A DNA stretch of 35,956 bases from Flavobacteriaceae bacterium (GTDB lineage Bacteria; Bacteroidota; Bacteroidia; Flavobacteriales; Flavobacteriaceae). The stretch's first letter is position 1. Every line of letters begins with the position of its first letter. Under the pieces are notes generated by a model. The model had not been told where the DNA came from. It did not search any database and was given only the letters and a program-made list of their open reading frames with translations. Below are positions 8,000-17,524 of this stretch, piece after piece. The position numbers and the translations under genes are program-made. The stretch covers positions 1-35,956 of the forward strand of contig JAMONN010000155.1 of NCBI GenBank assembly GCA_027065775.1, in the 5' to 3' direction.

Positions 8000-9853
8000 T
8001 TACTCTACAGTAACAGATTTAGCCAAATTACGTGGTTGATCTACGTTTCTTTCTAACATAACAGCAATATGATAAGAGAATAATTGCAATGGTATTGTAG
8101 TCAATAAAGGAGTAAATGCCTCTATAGTTTCAGGTACTTCAATAACATGATCCGCAATGCCTTTTACTGTAGTATCGCCTTCGGTGACAATGGCAATAAT
8201 TTTACCTTTACGTGCTTTAATTTCTTGAATATTGCTAACTACTTTTTCGTAATGACCTTTATTTGTTGCAATAACAACAATTGGCATATTTTCATCTATA
8301 AGTGCAATTGGTCCGTGTTTCATTTCTGCTGCAGGATAACCTTCTGCATGAATATAAGAAATTTCTTTTAATTTTAATGCACCTTCTAAAGCCACAGGAA
8401 AATTGAAACCTCTACCTAAATAAAGCATATTTTTAGCATCTTTATATTCACTTGCAATATATTTTACTTTATCATTAATTTCTAAAAGACTTTCTACTTT
8501 TTTAGGAATTAATTCCATTTCTTGTAAATAAGAATGGTAATCTGTTTTGGAAACATTTCCGTTTGCCAAACCTAATTTTAAAGCAATTAAAGATAGTAGT
8601 GTAATTTGAGTTGTAAATGCTTTGGTGGAAGCAACGCCAATTTCAGGACCAGCATGTGTATAGGCACCAGCATGTGCTTCACGAGCAATTGAAGAACCAA
8701 CCACATTACAAACACCAAATACAAAAGCACCTTTTTCTTTTGCCATTTTTATGGCTGCTAAAGTATCTGCAGTTTCACCAGATTGTGAAATTGCAATCAC
8801 AATATCGTCTTTGTTTATTATCGGATTACGGTATCTAAATTCAGAACCATATTCAACTTCAACAGGTATTCTTGCAATATCTTCAAACAAATATTCGGCT
8901 ACTAAACCAGCATGCCAAGATGTACCACAAGCAACAATAATAATTCTTTTTGCATTTAAGAATTTTTGCATGTTATCATCAACGCCAGCCATTCTAATTA
9001 GACCTTCATTAACTAACATTCTACCTCTAAAAGTATCGATTATTGCTTTAGGTTGTTCATGAATTTCCTTTAGCATGAAATGATCGTAACCACCTTTTTC
9101 AATTTGCTCTAAATTTAATTTTAATTGTAAAATATCTGGATCTACTAATGAATCGTCTTGAATTTTACGTACTTTTATTTCTCTATCTATTTTTATAACA
9201 GCCATTTCGCCATCTTCTAAATAGACGCAATTTTTGGTGTATTCTATAAATGGTGATGCATCAGAAGCAATAAAAAACTCTTTATTATCTTCACCAATTC
9301 CGATAGCAATCGGGCTACCCAAACGAGCAACTACAAATTCATCTGGTTTGGTTTTATCAAAAACAACAATGGCATAAGCGCCAATAACTTGATTTAAAGC
9401 TAATTGTACTGCTTTACCAAGTTTAACGTTTTCTGTTTTTTTAATTTCTTCAATTAAATTAATTAAAACTTCGGTATCTGTATCACTTTTAAAGGTGTAA
9501 CCTCTGTTAATTAATTCAATTTTTATGGTATCGTAATTTTCGATTATTCCGTTATGGATAATCACTAAATTTTCTGATTCGGAAAAATGAGGATGAGAAT
9601 TTACATCATTTGGTACACCATGTGTTGCCCAACGTGTATGACCAAAACCAATATTACCAGTAGTAGTAATTTCTTTTTTTATTCTTTTTTCAAGATCAGA
9701 AACTTTACCTTTGGTTTTAGACATTTTAAGTTCTTTACCATCGTAAAGAATTAATCCTGCACTATCATAACCTCTATATTCAAGACGTTTTAAACCGTTA
9801 ATAATAATAGGATGCGCATCTCTATAACCTATATAACCAGTAATACCACACAT
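8000..9853 (-). CDS. glmS: Glutamine-fructose-6-phosphate aminotransferase
   Basis: This enzyme makes glucosamine-6-phosphate from fructose-6-phosphate and glutamine, the first step to UDP-GlcNAc for peptidoglycan and LPS. The 617-residue product starts MCGITGYIG, so Cys2 becomes the N-terminal nucleophile of the glutaminase domain, which also has GHTRWATHG and HNGIIENY. Two SIS sugar-isomerase domains follow: ACGTSWHAG and SQSGETADT in the first, [18 protein letters not shown] in the second. It ends with the diagnostic PRNLAKSVTVE. No glmS ribozyme is expected, and only 73 bases separate it from the upstream lipoprotein gene, so it is probably in one operon with the two genes to its right. 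A fragment of this gene is duplicated at 7372-7441. Confidence 0.98.
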   Translation of the reverse strand: MCGITGYIGYRDAHPIIINGLKRLEYRGYDSAGLILYDGKELKMSKTKGKVSDLEKRIKKEITTTGNIGFGHTRWATHGVPNDVNSHPHFSESENLVIIHNGIIENYDTIKIELINRGYTFKSDTDTEVLINLIEEIKKTENVKLGKAVQLALNQVIGAYAIVVFDKTKPDEFVVARLGSPIAIGIGEDNKEFFIASDASPFIEYTKNCVYLEDGEMAVIKIDREIKVRKIQDDSLVDPDILQLKLNLEQIEKGGYDHFMLKEIHEQPKAIIDTFRGRMLVNEGLIRMAGVDDNMQKFLNAKRIIIVACGTSWHAGLVAEYLFEDIARIPVEVEYGSEFRYRNPIINKDDIVIAISQSGETADTLAAIKMAKEKGAFVFGVCNVVGSSIAREAHAGAYTHAGPEIGVASTKAFTTQITLLSLIALKLGLANGNVSKTDYHSYLQEMELIPKKVESLLEINDKVKYIASEYKDAKNMLYLGRGFNFPVALEGALKLKEISYIHAEGYPAAEMKHGPIALIDENMPIVVIATNKGHYEKVVSNIQEIKARKGKIIAIVTEGDTTVKGIADHVIEVPETIEAFTPLLTTIPLQLFSYHIAVMLERNVDQPRNLAKSVTVE

Positions 9854-9926
9854 ATGTTATTGTTTATTTGTTTATTGTTTAGTTGTTTAATCGTTCTTTA
9901 ATTATGATTAAATAGTTAAACATTTT

Positions 9927-11549
9927 TTATTCGTTAAGTTTGGTATAATATATTTCTAATTTCAACCTTTTATCATAATCAGGATCTGTAGGTAAATAAT
10001 CATTCCCATAAAGCACAACACCTCTTGGATCCCAACTAAACTCTCTTACAATAGTATCTTCTGCAAATTGTAAATTAGGTAAATCTGAAACATGAAATGC
10101 TTTAATACCAAAATTCACAGGTTGTGTAGCATCTTCATTTTTTAGGACTTCTGATAAATAATCTGTAATTCTAAATCTATATTTTACTGGACCTTCTGTT
10201 GTTTCATCATTTCCATCATCTTCTTCACTTTGAAGATTTCCATCATACGTTGCTTCACCTACAGATAAAATATCTAATATTTGAGCATTGTTGTTTGATG
10301 TGTCACCATCTTCATCTAATTTGTATAAAAATAATCTTGTAGGTACAACATCTCCACTTGCATCTTTATCCACATTAAATACTAAATTTGCTTCATTAAT
10401 TAACCAATTTTCATTTCTAATTGCATCTAAATCCATATTATTAAAAGCATCTAAAGAAACAATAGAACCTTGTGCGCCTTGTATATATAGTTTTTTACTT
10501 TGGTTAGGGTTGTCAAATACTTGGTCTATTGTAGAATTAGAATAATTACGTTCAAAAGTATTAGTTCTAATACCATTAAAACCAAAAACTATAGATTGTT
10601 TTGTTTTTACTGGCTGGTCATTATCTTCAAAATCACCGTCACCATTATAGTCGGTTTCTGAAATAATATTTCCTTCAGAATCCTCAATAGTTTCATTAGT
10701 TAAAATTTCATTTGTATAATATATATTAAGAGTTGCACCTGCAAAATTTAATAACATTATAGAGCCATCGTCTCCTTCAGATTCAAATAATAATCCATTA
10801 AAGAATTGTACAAATTTCTCTTGACTTTCAAAATTTACTGAGTTAAGATCATTCTCATCGTCTAAAAGAAAATTATCTGTAAAAAAACCTTTGTCTAAAC
10901 CTAATTTTATTGATGGTGCGCTATCACTTTTAATAATTGTATCGATATTTACACTAGTATCAAAAATATCAGGCCTAGAGATATAAGCAACAGTATCATT
11001 TTTATTTGGTTTGAAACCACCTGAAAATAATTCAGTAGATGTATTATAAGTTCTGTTTGAATAATATTTTTTAATTTGCGTTGGATTTTCTGGATCTAGT
11101 GAATTTAAAAAGGTTTCTAGTCTTGATATTTTTATATTAAATTCTGTTTCTTGATTTCCATAAATATTATTTAAAATAAATTTAGGTTTATTATCATCAT
11201 AAACACCATCACTTGTAGCATTATAAGGTATATCTACAATTACAGAATCTATTGTTGGGTTTAAACCATAATCAACTACTGCAGGCACACTTAATTGTGT
11301 AACAACACCAGCGTTTAATAGACCAAAATTAGTTGTTTTATAAACTCCTAATGTATGAACAGGTGTATTTTCTACTCTAGATTTAAGAACATTTTTAGTA
11401 AAGGCATTTACTTCAAATATTGCTTTATCTGTATCAAAAGTATTATTATCGATTAATTCAGCACCTACATTTTCAAAATCAGTTTCACACGCAACAATAC
11501 TTAAGATTATAGTTATTATTGCGATTGTATATTTTAATAAGTTATTCAT
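9927..11549 (-). CDS. DUF4270 family lipoprotein
   Basis: The 540-residue product begins with a lipoprotein signal peptide (membrane segment then IVACET, lipidated Cys near 21), followed by FENVGAELIDNNTF, the usual start of DUF4270 proteins. The body is Asp/Asn-rich and beta-strand-like, with many DxDxDG-type acidic stretches that could bind calcium (for example DYNGDGDFEDND). Cell location is likely the outer membrane. The function of the family is unknown. It sits between the GT5-like gene and glmS, an arrangement I remember from other flavobacteria. Confidence 0.85.
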   Translation of the reverse strand: MNNLLKYTIAIITIILSIVACETDFENVGAELIDNNTFDTDKAIFEVNAFTKNVLKSRVENTPVHTLGVYKTTNFGLLNAGVVTQLSVPAVVDYGLNPTIDSVIVDIPYNATSDGVYDDNKPKFILNNIYGNQETEFNIKISRLETFLNSLDPENPTQIKKYYSNRTYNTSTELFSGGFKPNKNDTVAYISRPDIFDTSVNIDTIIKSDSAPSIKLGLDKGFFTDNFLLDDENDLNSVNFESQEKFVQFFNGLLFESEGDDGSIMLLNFAGATLNIYYTNEILTNETIEDSEGNIISETDYNGDGDFEDNDQPVKTKQSIVFGFNGIRTNTFERNYSNSTIDQVFDNPNQSKKLYIQGAQGSIVSLDAFNNMDLDAIRNENWLINEANLVFNVDKDASGDVVPTRLFLYKLDEDGDTSNNNAQILDILSVGEATYDGNLQSEEDDGNDETTEGPVKYRFRITDYLSEVLKNEDATQPVNFGIKAFHVSDLPNLQFAEDTIVREFSWDPRGVVLYGNDYLPTDPDYDKRLKLEIYYTKLNE

Positions 11550-11576
11550 TGTTATTTAAATTGTCTAAATTTTTAT

Positions 11577-12407
11577 TTAAGATTCTGTTTCTGGGGTTAC
11601 TTCTAACACTTCATTTAAATAGAATTCGGCATAGGCATCAGAAAATTCTTCTTCTGGTTTGTATTTTAAAACAGGTTTATCTATATTTTCTAAGTACGAA
11701 TTTAATTCTAATGGTAAAGAAAAACTACCTCTTATTATAGCATCAGAATTGTCTATTGCTATTTTAGCTAAATTCACAAAATTTGGTTCTTTGATGTTTT
11801 CTAGTTTGCTTTCATCAATACCGTCAAACTTTATTTTATTAACTAAATCGTTATTTATTTTACCTTCAAATGGTTCGTTATATAATGAAACTACAATTTT
11901 ACAATCTGTAAATAAAGTATCATTTTTGTAATATTCTTTTAAATATAACGGTAAAAGAGATGTCATCCAACCACTAATATGAATAATATCTGGTGCCCAA
12001 TTTAACTTCTTAACAGTTTCTATAACACCTTTTGCGAAAAATATTGCGCGTTCATCATTATCTGTAAACAGTTCATTATCTTCATTTTCAAATACGGCTT
12101 TTCGCTTAAAATATTCATCATTATCAATAAAATAAACTTGCATTCTCTCTCTCGGTATCGAAGCAACTTTAATAATTAATGGCATGTCTATATCATTGAT
12201 GATCAGATTCATACCTGATAATCGAATTACTTCATGTAATTGATGTCTTCTTTCGTTTATAACACCATAACGAGGCGTAAACACTCTTATTTGAGCGCCT
12301 TTTTGATTCATTTTTCTTGCCATTTCAAAAGCCATTTTAGAGGTTTCTGTTTCTGGTAAATAAGGCATCATTTCAGATGAAATAAATAAAATTCTTTTAT
12401 CTTTCAT
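11577..12407 (-). CDS. Glycogen/starch synthase N-terminal domain protein (GT5-like)
   Basis: The 276-residue product opens with ILFISSEMMPYLPETETSKMAFEMARKM, the Rossmann start of GT5 glycogen/starch synthases, and continues with IRVFTPRYGVINERRHQL, VYFIDNDEYFKRK and PDIIHISGWMTSLLPLYLK. The C-terminal glycosyltransferase half of the roughly 480-residue enzymes is missing, and the frame ends naturally with no remnant beyond. The usual KTGGL substrate loop is replaced by ETETSKM. A short acidic tail follows. In flavobacteria this short form is regularly found in this place, so it is probably a functional protein with another role rather than a recent truncation. It is divergent to panC with 155 bases between. 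Confidence 0.8.
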   Translation of the reverse strand: MKDKRILFISSEMMPYLPETETSKMAFEMARKMNQKGAQIRVFTPRYGVINERRHQLHEVIRLSGMNLIINDIDMPLIIKVASIPRERMQVYFIDNDEYFKRKAVFENEDNELFTDNDERAIFFAKGVIETVKKLNWAPDIIHISGWMTSLLPLYLKEYYKNDTLFTDCKIVVSLYNEPFEGKINNDLVNKIKFDGIDESKLENIKEPNFVNLAKIAIDNSDAIIRGSFSLPLELNSYLENIDKPVLKYKPEEEFSDAYAEFYLNEVLEVTPETES

Positions 12408-12483
12408 ATTTTGTTTTTAATTCTTCGGCAAATCTTTAATCTACAATTTTTAAATTGCTGTTTTGTTGAAAATTCACGAAACG

Positions 12484-12491
12484 CAAAAATA
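12484..12491 (-). promoter_or_regulatory. Candidate -7 element for the GT5-like/DUF4270/glmS operon
   Basis: The minus strand reads TATTTTTG, 77 bases upstream of the GT5-like start, in the divergent region with panC. No clear TTG partner at about 20 bases is seen. Confidence 0.4.
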
Positions 12492-12562
12492 CGAAAATTT
12501 GTCTAAAATTCACATTAAAATAGTAAGTTTACACTCTTTTAACGTGTAATTAACATTTATAA

Positions 12563-13396
12563 ATGGAAGTCTTTAATTCGGTTAGGTCGCTGCAAAAAAA
12601 AATAACTAGCTATAAAAAAACAAACTCTATTGCTTTTGTGCCAACTATGGGTGCATTACATAAAGGTCATTTGTCCTTAATTAAAAAAGCACAAAGTGAA
12701 AATGACCTAGTTGTTGTTAGTATTTTTGTAAACCCAACTCAATTTGACAATAAAGAGGATTTGATAAAATATCCTAAAACTTTAGAAGCAGATTTAAAAT
12801 TGCTTAAAAAAGTAAAATGTGATATGGTATTCACGCCAACTGTTAAAGAAATTTATAATGAGGACGTTGTATCTAAACACTATAAATTTGATGGTTTAGA
12901 AAATGAAATGGAAGGAAAATTTAGAGAAGGTCATTTTAATGGTGTAGCAACTATTGTACAAAGACTTTTTGAAATAGTAACTCCTGACAAAGCCTATTTT
13001 GGCAAAAAAGATTTTCAACAGTTACAAATCATTAAAAAATTAGTAGCAATAGAAAAATTACCAATAAAAATAGTTGGTTGTAAAATATTTAGAGAAAAAG
13101 ATGGTTTAGCAATGAGTTCTCGTAATGTAAGATTGTCTAAACAGCATAGAAAATCGGCACCTTTTATATATAAGACATTAAAAAAAGCAAAGAAAAAGTT
13201 ACAAAATAAATCCATTGAAGAAATATTACATTGGGTTAATAAAAAATTTAAAAAACACCCGTTTTTAGAGTTAGAATATTTTATCATTGCAGATGAAATA
13301 ACATTAAAAGATAGTATTGTAAAAGACGATAATTTACGTGGTTTTATAGCTGTTTTTGCTGGTGAAATAAGATTAATCGATAATATTAAGTTATAA
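12563..13396 (+). CDS. panC: Pantothenate synthetase
   Basis: PanC joins pantoate and beta-alanine using ATP to form pantothenate, the precursor of coenzyme A. The 277-residue product has [10 protein letters not shown] (HxGH at 33-36), SIFVNPTQF, the [10 protein letters not shown] segment, [10 protein letters not shown] and the KMSKS-like GLAMSSRN. Its stop overlaps the panD start by one base (TAATG), so the next gene, which supplies beta-alanine, is translationally coupled. The downstream pathway enzyme CoaX is also in this window, but in another operon. Confidence 0.98.
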   Translation: MEVFNSVRSLQKKITSYKKTNSIAFVPTMGALHKGHLSLIKKAQSENDLVVVSIFVNPTQFDNKEDLIKYPKTLEADLKLLKKVKCDMVFTPTVKEIYNEDVVSKHYKFDGLENEMEGKFREGHFNGVATIVQRLFEIVTPDKAYFGKKDFQQLQIIKKLVAIEKLPIKIVGCKIFREKDGLAMSSRNVRLSKQHRKSAPFIYKTLKKAKKKLQNKSIEEILHWVNKKFKKHPFLELEYFIIADEITLKDSIVKDDNLRGFIAVFAGEIRLIDNIKL

Positions 13397-13743
13397 TGAG
13401 AGTTACTGTTTTAAAATCAAAAATACACTGTGTAAAAGTTACAGGTGCAGATTTAAATTATATTGGAAGTATCACCATTGATGAAGATTTAATGGATGCT
13501 GCAAATATAATTGAAGGAGAAAAAATATTAGTAGTCAATAATGATAATGGGCAGCGTTTAGAAACCTACGTTATTCCTGGTGCTAGACAAAGTGGTGAAA
13601 TTATTTTAAATGGCGCTGCAGCAAGAAAAGTAGCAGTTGGCGATACACTTATTTTAATCACTTTTGCAAGCATGAAGTTGAAAGATGCTAAAAAATACCA
13701 ACCTTCATTGGTTTTTCCGAATGATAAAAATTTACTAAAATAA
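13396..13743 (+). CDS. panD: Aspartate 1-decarboxylase
   Basis: PanD makes beta-alanine from aspartate. The 115-residue proenzyme starts [20 protein letters not shown] and contains the self-cleavage site at Gly24-Ser25 (LNYIGSITI), where Ser25 becomes the pyruvoyl group. Other family residues are the YVIPG segment and the [11 protein letters not shown] motif. It overlaps panC by one base and is followed after three bases by the next gene. Confidence 0.97.
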   Translation: MRVTVLKSKIHCVKVTGADLNYIGSITIDEDLMDAANIIEGEKILVVNNDNGQRLETYVIPGARQSGEIILNGAAARKVAVGDTLILITFASMKLKDAKKYQPSLVFPNDKNLLK

Positions 13744-13746
13744 ATT

Positions 13747-14706
13747 TTGAGTAAAAAAACAAAAAAAATAATATTTATTTTACTGCCAATTGCATTGGGA
13801 GTTTTTTTGATATGGTATTATTTACATCAATTTACAGATCAAGAATTAAATAAAATTATTTATGATTTAAAGCATGCAAATTATGCTTGGATATTCTTAT
13901 CCTTATTTTTCGGAATATTAAGTCATATTTCTAGAGCTTATCGCTGGCACTTTATGTTAGAACCTTTGGGTTACAAACCAAAATTCGGCAATAGTATCAT
14001 GGCAGTTTTGATAGCGTATTTGTTAAACTTAGCGATACCAAGATCTGGTGAGATTGGTAGAGCGGCAACAATGACTAAATATGAAAACATTCCTTTTGAA
14101 AAAGGGTTTGGAACTATTGTAGCAGAAAGAATATCCGACGTTATAATGCTTTTAATAATTCTAACAATTGTGTTTTTTTTACAAACGGATTTAATTTTAG
14201 AATATTTATCAAATACCAATCCAACTAATAAAATAATGATATTGTTAATAGGTTTTTTAGCAATTTTTATTGGATATAAAATATTTAAAAAGTCTACAAA
14301 TTCTATAGTTTTAAAAATAAAAAACTTCATTAAAGGTTTAGTAGAAGGCGTTACAAGTATATTAAAAATGAAAAAGAAAGGTGCATTTATTTTTCATACC
14401 ATTTTTATTTGGACAATGTATATTCTAATGTTTTGGGCCGTAACTTTTACCATACCAGAAACTTCACACTTATCTTTTGAAGCAATTCTAGTTGGTTTTA
14501 TTGCAGGCGCAATTGCTATGTCGATAACTAATGGTGGTTTTGGAGCATATCCAGTTTTTGTTTTTAAAGCATTATTACTATATGGCGTTACTAAAGAATC
14601 AGGAACTTCATTTGGTCTATTAATGTGGTCTTCACAAACTATTATGGTATTAGTTTTTGGTGGATTATCCTTTTTGTTTTTGCCTATTTATAACAGAAAA
14701 AAATAA
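13747..14706 (+). CDS. Lysylphosphatidylglycerol synthase TM-type membrane protein
   Basis: The 319-residue integral membrane protein has about eight hydrophobic segments and the family signatures HISRAYRWHFMLEPLG, NLAIPRSGEIGRAATMTKYE, FGTIVAERISDVIMLL and MSITNGGFGAYPVFV. These belong to the flippase-like part of MprF/UPF0104 proteins; the aminoacyl-transferase half is absent, so the transported lipid is unknown. It starts with TTG at 13747, three bases after the panD stop; the next in-frame ATG is about 70 codons in and would remove the first helices, so the TTG start is favoured. It appears to be the third gene of the pan operon. Confidence 0.85.
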   Translation: MSKKTKKIIFILLPIALGVFLIWYYLHQFTDQELNKIIYDLKHANYAWIFLSLFFGILSHISRAYRWHFMLEPLGYKPKFGNSIMAVLIAYLLNLAIPRSGEIGRAATMTKYENIPFEKGFGTIVAERISDVIMLLIILTIVFFLQTDLILEYLSNTNPTNKIMILLIGFLAIFIGYKIFKKSTNSIVLKIKNFIKGLVEGVTSILKMKKKGAFIFHTIFIWTMYILMFWAVTFTIPETSHLSFEAILVGFIAGAIAMSITNGGFGAYPVFVFKALLLYGVTKESGTSFGLLMWSSQTIMVLVFGGLSFLFLPIYNRKK

Positions 14707-14728
14707 TATTATTCAAAATAATAATAAG

Positions 14729-15640
14729 TTGAATTTTTACAGTAACGGTAAATTATTAATCACAGGCGAATATGCTGTGTTAGATGGTGCTAAAGCATTA
14801 GCATTACCAACAAAATTTGGTCAAAATTTAATTATTTCAAATTCAATCAAAAATAATCTTTATTGGGAAAGTTTAGACTATAATGGCGCTGTTTGGTTTA
14901 CATGTAAACTTACCTTACCTTCTTTACAGATGGATGATTCTGTAAAGAAAAAACAGATTGATATTGCGAAAACACTACAATTTATATTAAAAGAAGCACA
15001 AAAACTAAATCCTAATTTTCTAGTTAACAATAATAGTATTCATATTAAAACGAATCTAACTTTTGATAGAAATTGGGGATTAGGAACATCATCTACACTT
15101 ATAAATAATATTGCAAATTGGGCAAAAGTAGATGCTTTTAAATTACAATTAAATACCTTTGGTGGCTCTGCGTATGATATAGCTTGTGCGCAAAATGATA
15201 ATTCGATTATTTATCAATTAAAAAATAATAAACCAATTGTTGAAGTTGTAAATTTTAATCCAAATTTTAAAAATCAATTATATTTTGTGTATTTAAATAA
15301 AAAGAAAAACAGTAGAATAGCAATTGATAATTACCAAAAAATCAAAAATAATAAAACCGAATTAATAAAGATTATTTCTACAATTACTAATGAAATTCTA
15401 AAGACGAATTCACTAGTTGAATTTGAAAAACTATTACAAGAGCACGAAAATATAATTTCAAATATAATTAAAATAGAACCTATAAAACAGCAACTATTTA
15501 AAGATTATTTTGGGGTAATAAAAAGTTTAGGTGCTTGGGAAGGCGATTTTATATTAGCAACTGGTAATACGGATACTCCTAAGTATTTTAGAGATAAAGG
15601 TTATGAAACTATTTTATCTTATGATGATATGATTTTGTAA
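14729..15640 (+). CDS. GYDIA-type GHMP kinase
   Basis: The product (303 residues) has the three GHMP elements: N-terminal FYSNGKLLITGEYAVLDGAKAL, the ATP-binding loop as NWGLGTSSTLI, and a C-terminal segment with GAWEGDFILATG. The line FGGSAYDIACAQ identifies the Bacteroidota GYDIA subgroup, thought to act as a mevalonate-pathway kinase for isoprenoid synthesis; the substrate is not proven by sequence. The frame opens at 14657 inside the previous gene, but homology starts at TTG 14729 (MNFYSNGKLLITGEY), 22 bases after the preceding stop. A strong terminator follows. Confidence 0.82.
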   Translation: MNFYSNGKLLITGEYAVLDGAKALALPTKFGQNLIISNSIKNNLYWESLDYNGAVWFTCKLTLPSLQMDDSVKKKQIDIAKTLQFILKEAQKLNPNFLVNNNSIHIKTNLTFDRNWGLGTSSTLINNIANWAKVDAFKLQLNTFGGSAYDIACAQNDNSIIYQLKNNKPIVEVVNFNPNFKNQLYFVYLNKKKNSRIAIDNYQKIKNNKTELIKIISTITNEILKTNSLVEFEKLLQEHENIISNIIKIEPIKQQLFKDYFGVIKSLGAWEGDFILATGNTDTPKYFRDKGYETILSYDDMIL

Positions 15641-15660
15641 TTTCAGTAAAATTAATCATA

Positions 15661-15693
15661 AAAAAACCTGCTAAAAATTAGCAGGTTTTTTTA
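15661..15693. terminator. Bidirectional terminator between GHMP kinase and T9SS protein
   Basis: Arms AAAAAACCTGCTAA (15661-15674) and TTAGCAGGTTTTTT (15678-15691) pair across a three-base loop. A and T runs on both sides suit termination from both converging genes. Confidence 0.85.
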
Positions 15694-15709
15694 AACTCTA
15701 AAAAATTAA

Positions 15710-17419
15710 TTATTTAATAACTAATTTACGAGTTGATGAATTTGAACCTTCCGTTACTTTTAAGAAATAAACACCAGTGTTCATTTTTTCTAAATTAATA
15801 ACTGAACTTGTACCTGTAAATGAGTTAGTATAAACTTGTTTACCTAATATATCAAATATAGAAACACTTTTTGCCGAAGCGCTTAAAGTATTCATTACAA
15901 TTCTGTTGTTAACTACCGGATTTGGGTAAATTGAAAAACCTTCGATTTCATTATCATTAACTGAAGCAGTATAGTCAGTAAAGTCAGCTAAATCTCTTGC
16001 TCCTAAAGAATGAGTACCAGTTCTATCAATAATAAGACCTACTATTTCTTGAGCTACTGTAGGTACATCAGTATCTGTATAATCAACACCAAAAAATGTT
16101 CGAAATAAAAATGTATCTGCATTTTGTGTCATCGGGTAATCTGTATTATTAACAAAAGTAGTTTCTGTTGAATTATCTAATAATACATCTACTACTTTTA
16201 CTAATTCTGCTTCATAATTTTCAGCATTAGCCGTTAATTCTGCTAGAGTTACTACTTGCGGAGTAATAGTTAAAGTAGATGGTGATACTAAAACAGCATC
16301 TGCTAAAGGTATAAATTGTAGCATATTGTTAAACTCGCTTAATGTTCCATAGATACCTGTTAAACCATCTCCTCTTGCTCCCGAAGTAATATTACCAGCA
16401 CTATCATCAATTAAAATACCAGCAGTTGCATCTTGGATGAATTTTTGACTTCTAAATCCTGTAGCGTAATTAATAAAAACTTCATTATTTAATGTGTAAA
16501 CAGTACCATCTGTTTGGGTTGGGAAAGCTGCTCTTAAAGCGGCTAAATTTGCAATAGCATTTAAAGTACCTACGCTAAAATCTGTAGAACTAGTAGCTAA
16601 AACACCACCATTAACTAAATCAACTGTCACAGCATAACTTGAACCATCTGTGGTAGTAATAGCAAAAGGACTTGTAACATTTGTAGTTTCAGAACCATTT
16701 ACTGTAATATTAACTTGTTCGCTACCAGTAGTATTTGCAGTAACAAATTCTATATTAACATTAGTAGTTCCTGGAGCAAATAACGTTCCGTTAGAAGGAG
16801 AAGTAATACTAATTGTTGGATCAGGAACACCTGTAACAACATAAGTACCTAATGGAAAAGGTGTTGCAGCAGATGCGTTGTCTGCTTGCCCATCATTTAC
16901 ATTGATACCGCTAAAAGACCAATTTCCTAAAACAAATGTAGTACCATCTGGTCCTGTAGCATCATTTCTATATGCCCAACCATCTAAATATTCCCATGGT
17001 TCACCATTACCATCAACATTTATATCTCCGAATGTATCTGTTACGGCGCCGTTAAAAAATAATTCTACTGCATCATCTCCGTTAATTCCCATAGAACTGT
17101 CTAAATAGTCTGCATCAAAACCGAAATAAGTATTAAAAGCACCTGCGTTACCACCTTCGGTAGCAACATATATAAAATCTCCAGCAGAGTAAGAATCTGC
17201 GGGAAAAGTAAATTCTTCGCCATCAGTACCTTGACCGTTGTTTGCGCTACCAATACCGTAAAGACTTAAGTCTGCAATATTATTAACTACATAAAGTTCT
17301 GTCATTTTAGGTGTTCCACCTGTTAAAGGCCCGTCAAAAACACCTGTGATAATTAAATCTTGCCCAAAAGACAAAGAAGTTACCATAATAGCAACTAATA
17401 ATAAGTAAATTTTTTTCAT
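15710..17419 (-). CDS. Type IX secreted protein with lamin-tail-like and DUF5689 domains
   Basis: The 569-residue protein has a Sec signal peptide (MKKIYLLLVAIMVTSLSFGQ), then a lamin-tail-like domain (LIITGVFDG...TELYVVNNIADLSLYGIG, with GDDAVELFFNG and EPWEYLDGWAYR). A bacterial Ig-like segment (PTISITSPSNGTLFAPG) follows, then a DUF5689 region (ALRAAFPTQ...FIQDATAGILIDD). The last 75 residues form a T9SS type A sorting domain (FSIYPNPV, VSIFDILGK, GVYFLKV, RKLVIK), which directs export across the outer membrane and attachment to the surface. Such domain sets often accompany extracellular nucleases, but no nuclease catalytic domain is present here. Role unknown; perhaps binding or scaffold. 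Confidence 0.85.
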   Translation of the reverse strand: MKKIYLLLVAIMVTSLSFGQDLIITGVFDGPLTGGTPKMTELYVVNNIADLSLYGIGSANNGQGTDGEEFTFPADSYSAGDFIYVATEGGNAGAFNTYFGFDADYLDSSMGINGDDAVELFFNGAVTDTFGDINVDGNGEPWEYLDGWAYRNDATGPDGTTFVLGNWSFSGINVNDGQADNASAATPFPLGTYVVTGVPDPTISITSPSNGTLFAPGTTNVNIEFVTANTTGSEQVNITVNGSETTNVTSPFAITTTDGSSYAVTVDLVNGGVLATSSTDFSVGTLNAIANLAALRAAFPTQTDGTVYTLNNEVFINYATGFRSQKFIQDATAGILIDDSAGNITSGARGDGLTGIYGTLSEFNNMLQFIPLADAVLVSPSTLTITPQVVTLAELTANAENYEAELVKVVDVLLDNSTETTFVNNTDYPMTQNADTFLFRTFFGVDYTDTDVPTVAQEIVGLIIDRTGTHSLGARDLADFTDYTASVNDNEIEGFSIYPNPVVNNRIVMNTLSASAKSVSIFDILGKQVYTNSFTGTSSVINLEKMNTGVYFLKVTEGSNSSTRKLVIK

Positions 17420-17458
17420 AATAAAATGTATATTGTTTAATAAAAGTTAAATTCTTTG

Positions 17459-17466
17459 CAAAAATA
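17459..17466 (-). promoter_or_regulatory. Candidate -7 element for the T9SS protein gene
   Basis: The minus strand reads TATTTTTG 40 bases before the start codon. The -33 partner is not clear. Confidence 0.4.
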
Positions 17467-17524
17467 CAAAAGAAGAATTGTTTTTAATGTTAAATAATCA
17501 TTAAGTTATTAACTAAATAAACCC

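Noticed and set aside
9854-9926. glmS ribozyme or riboswitch
   Set aside because: The gap is 73 bases of AT-rich sequence without any ribozyme core, and the element is not known from this phylum.
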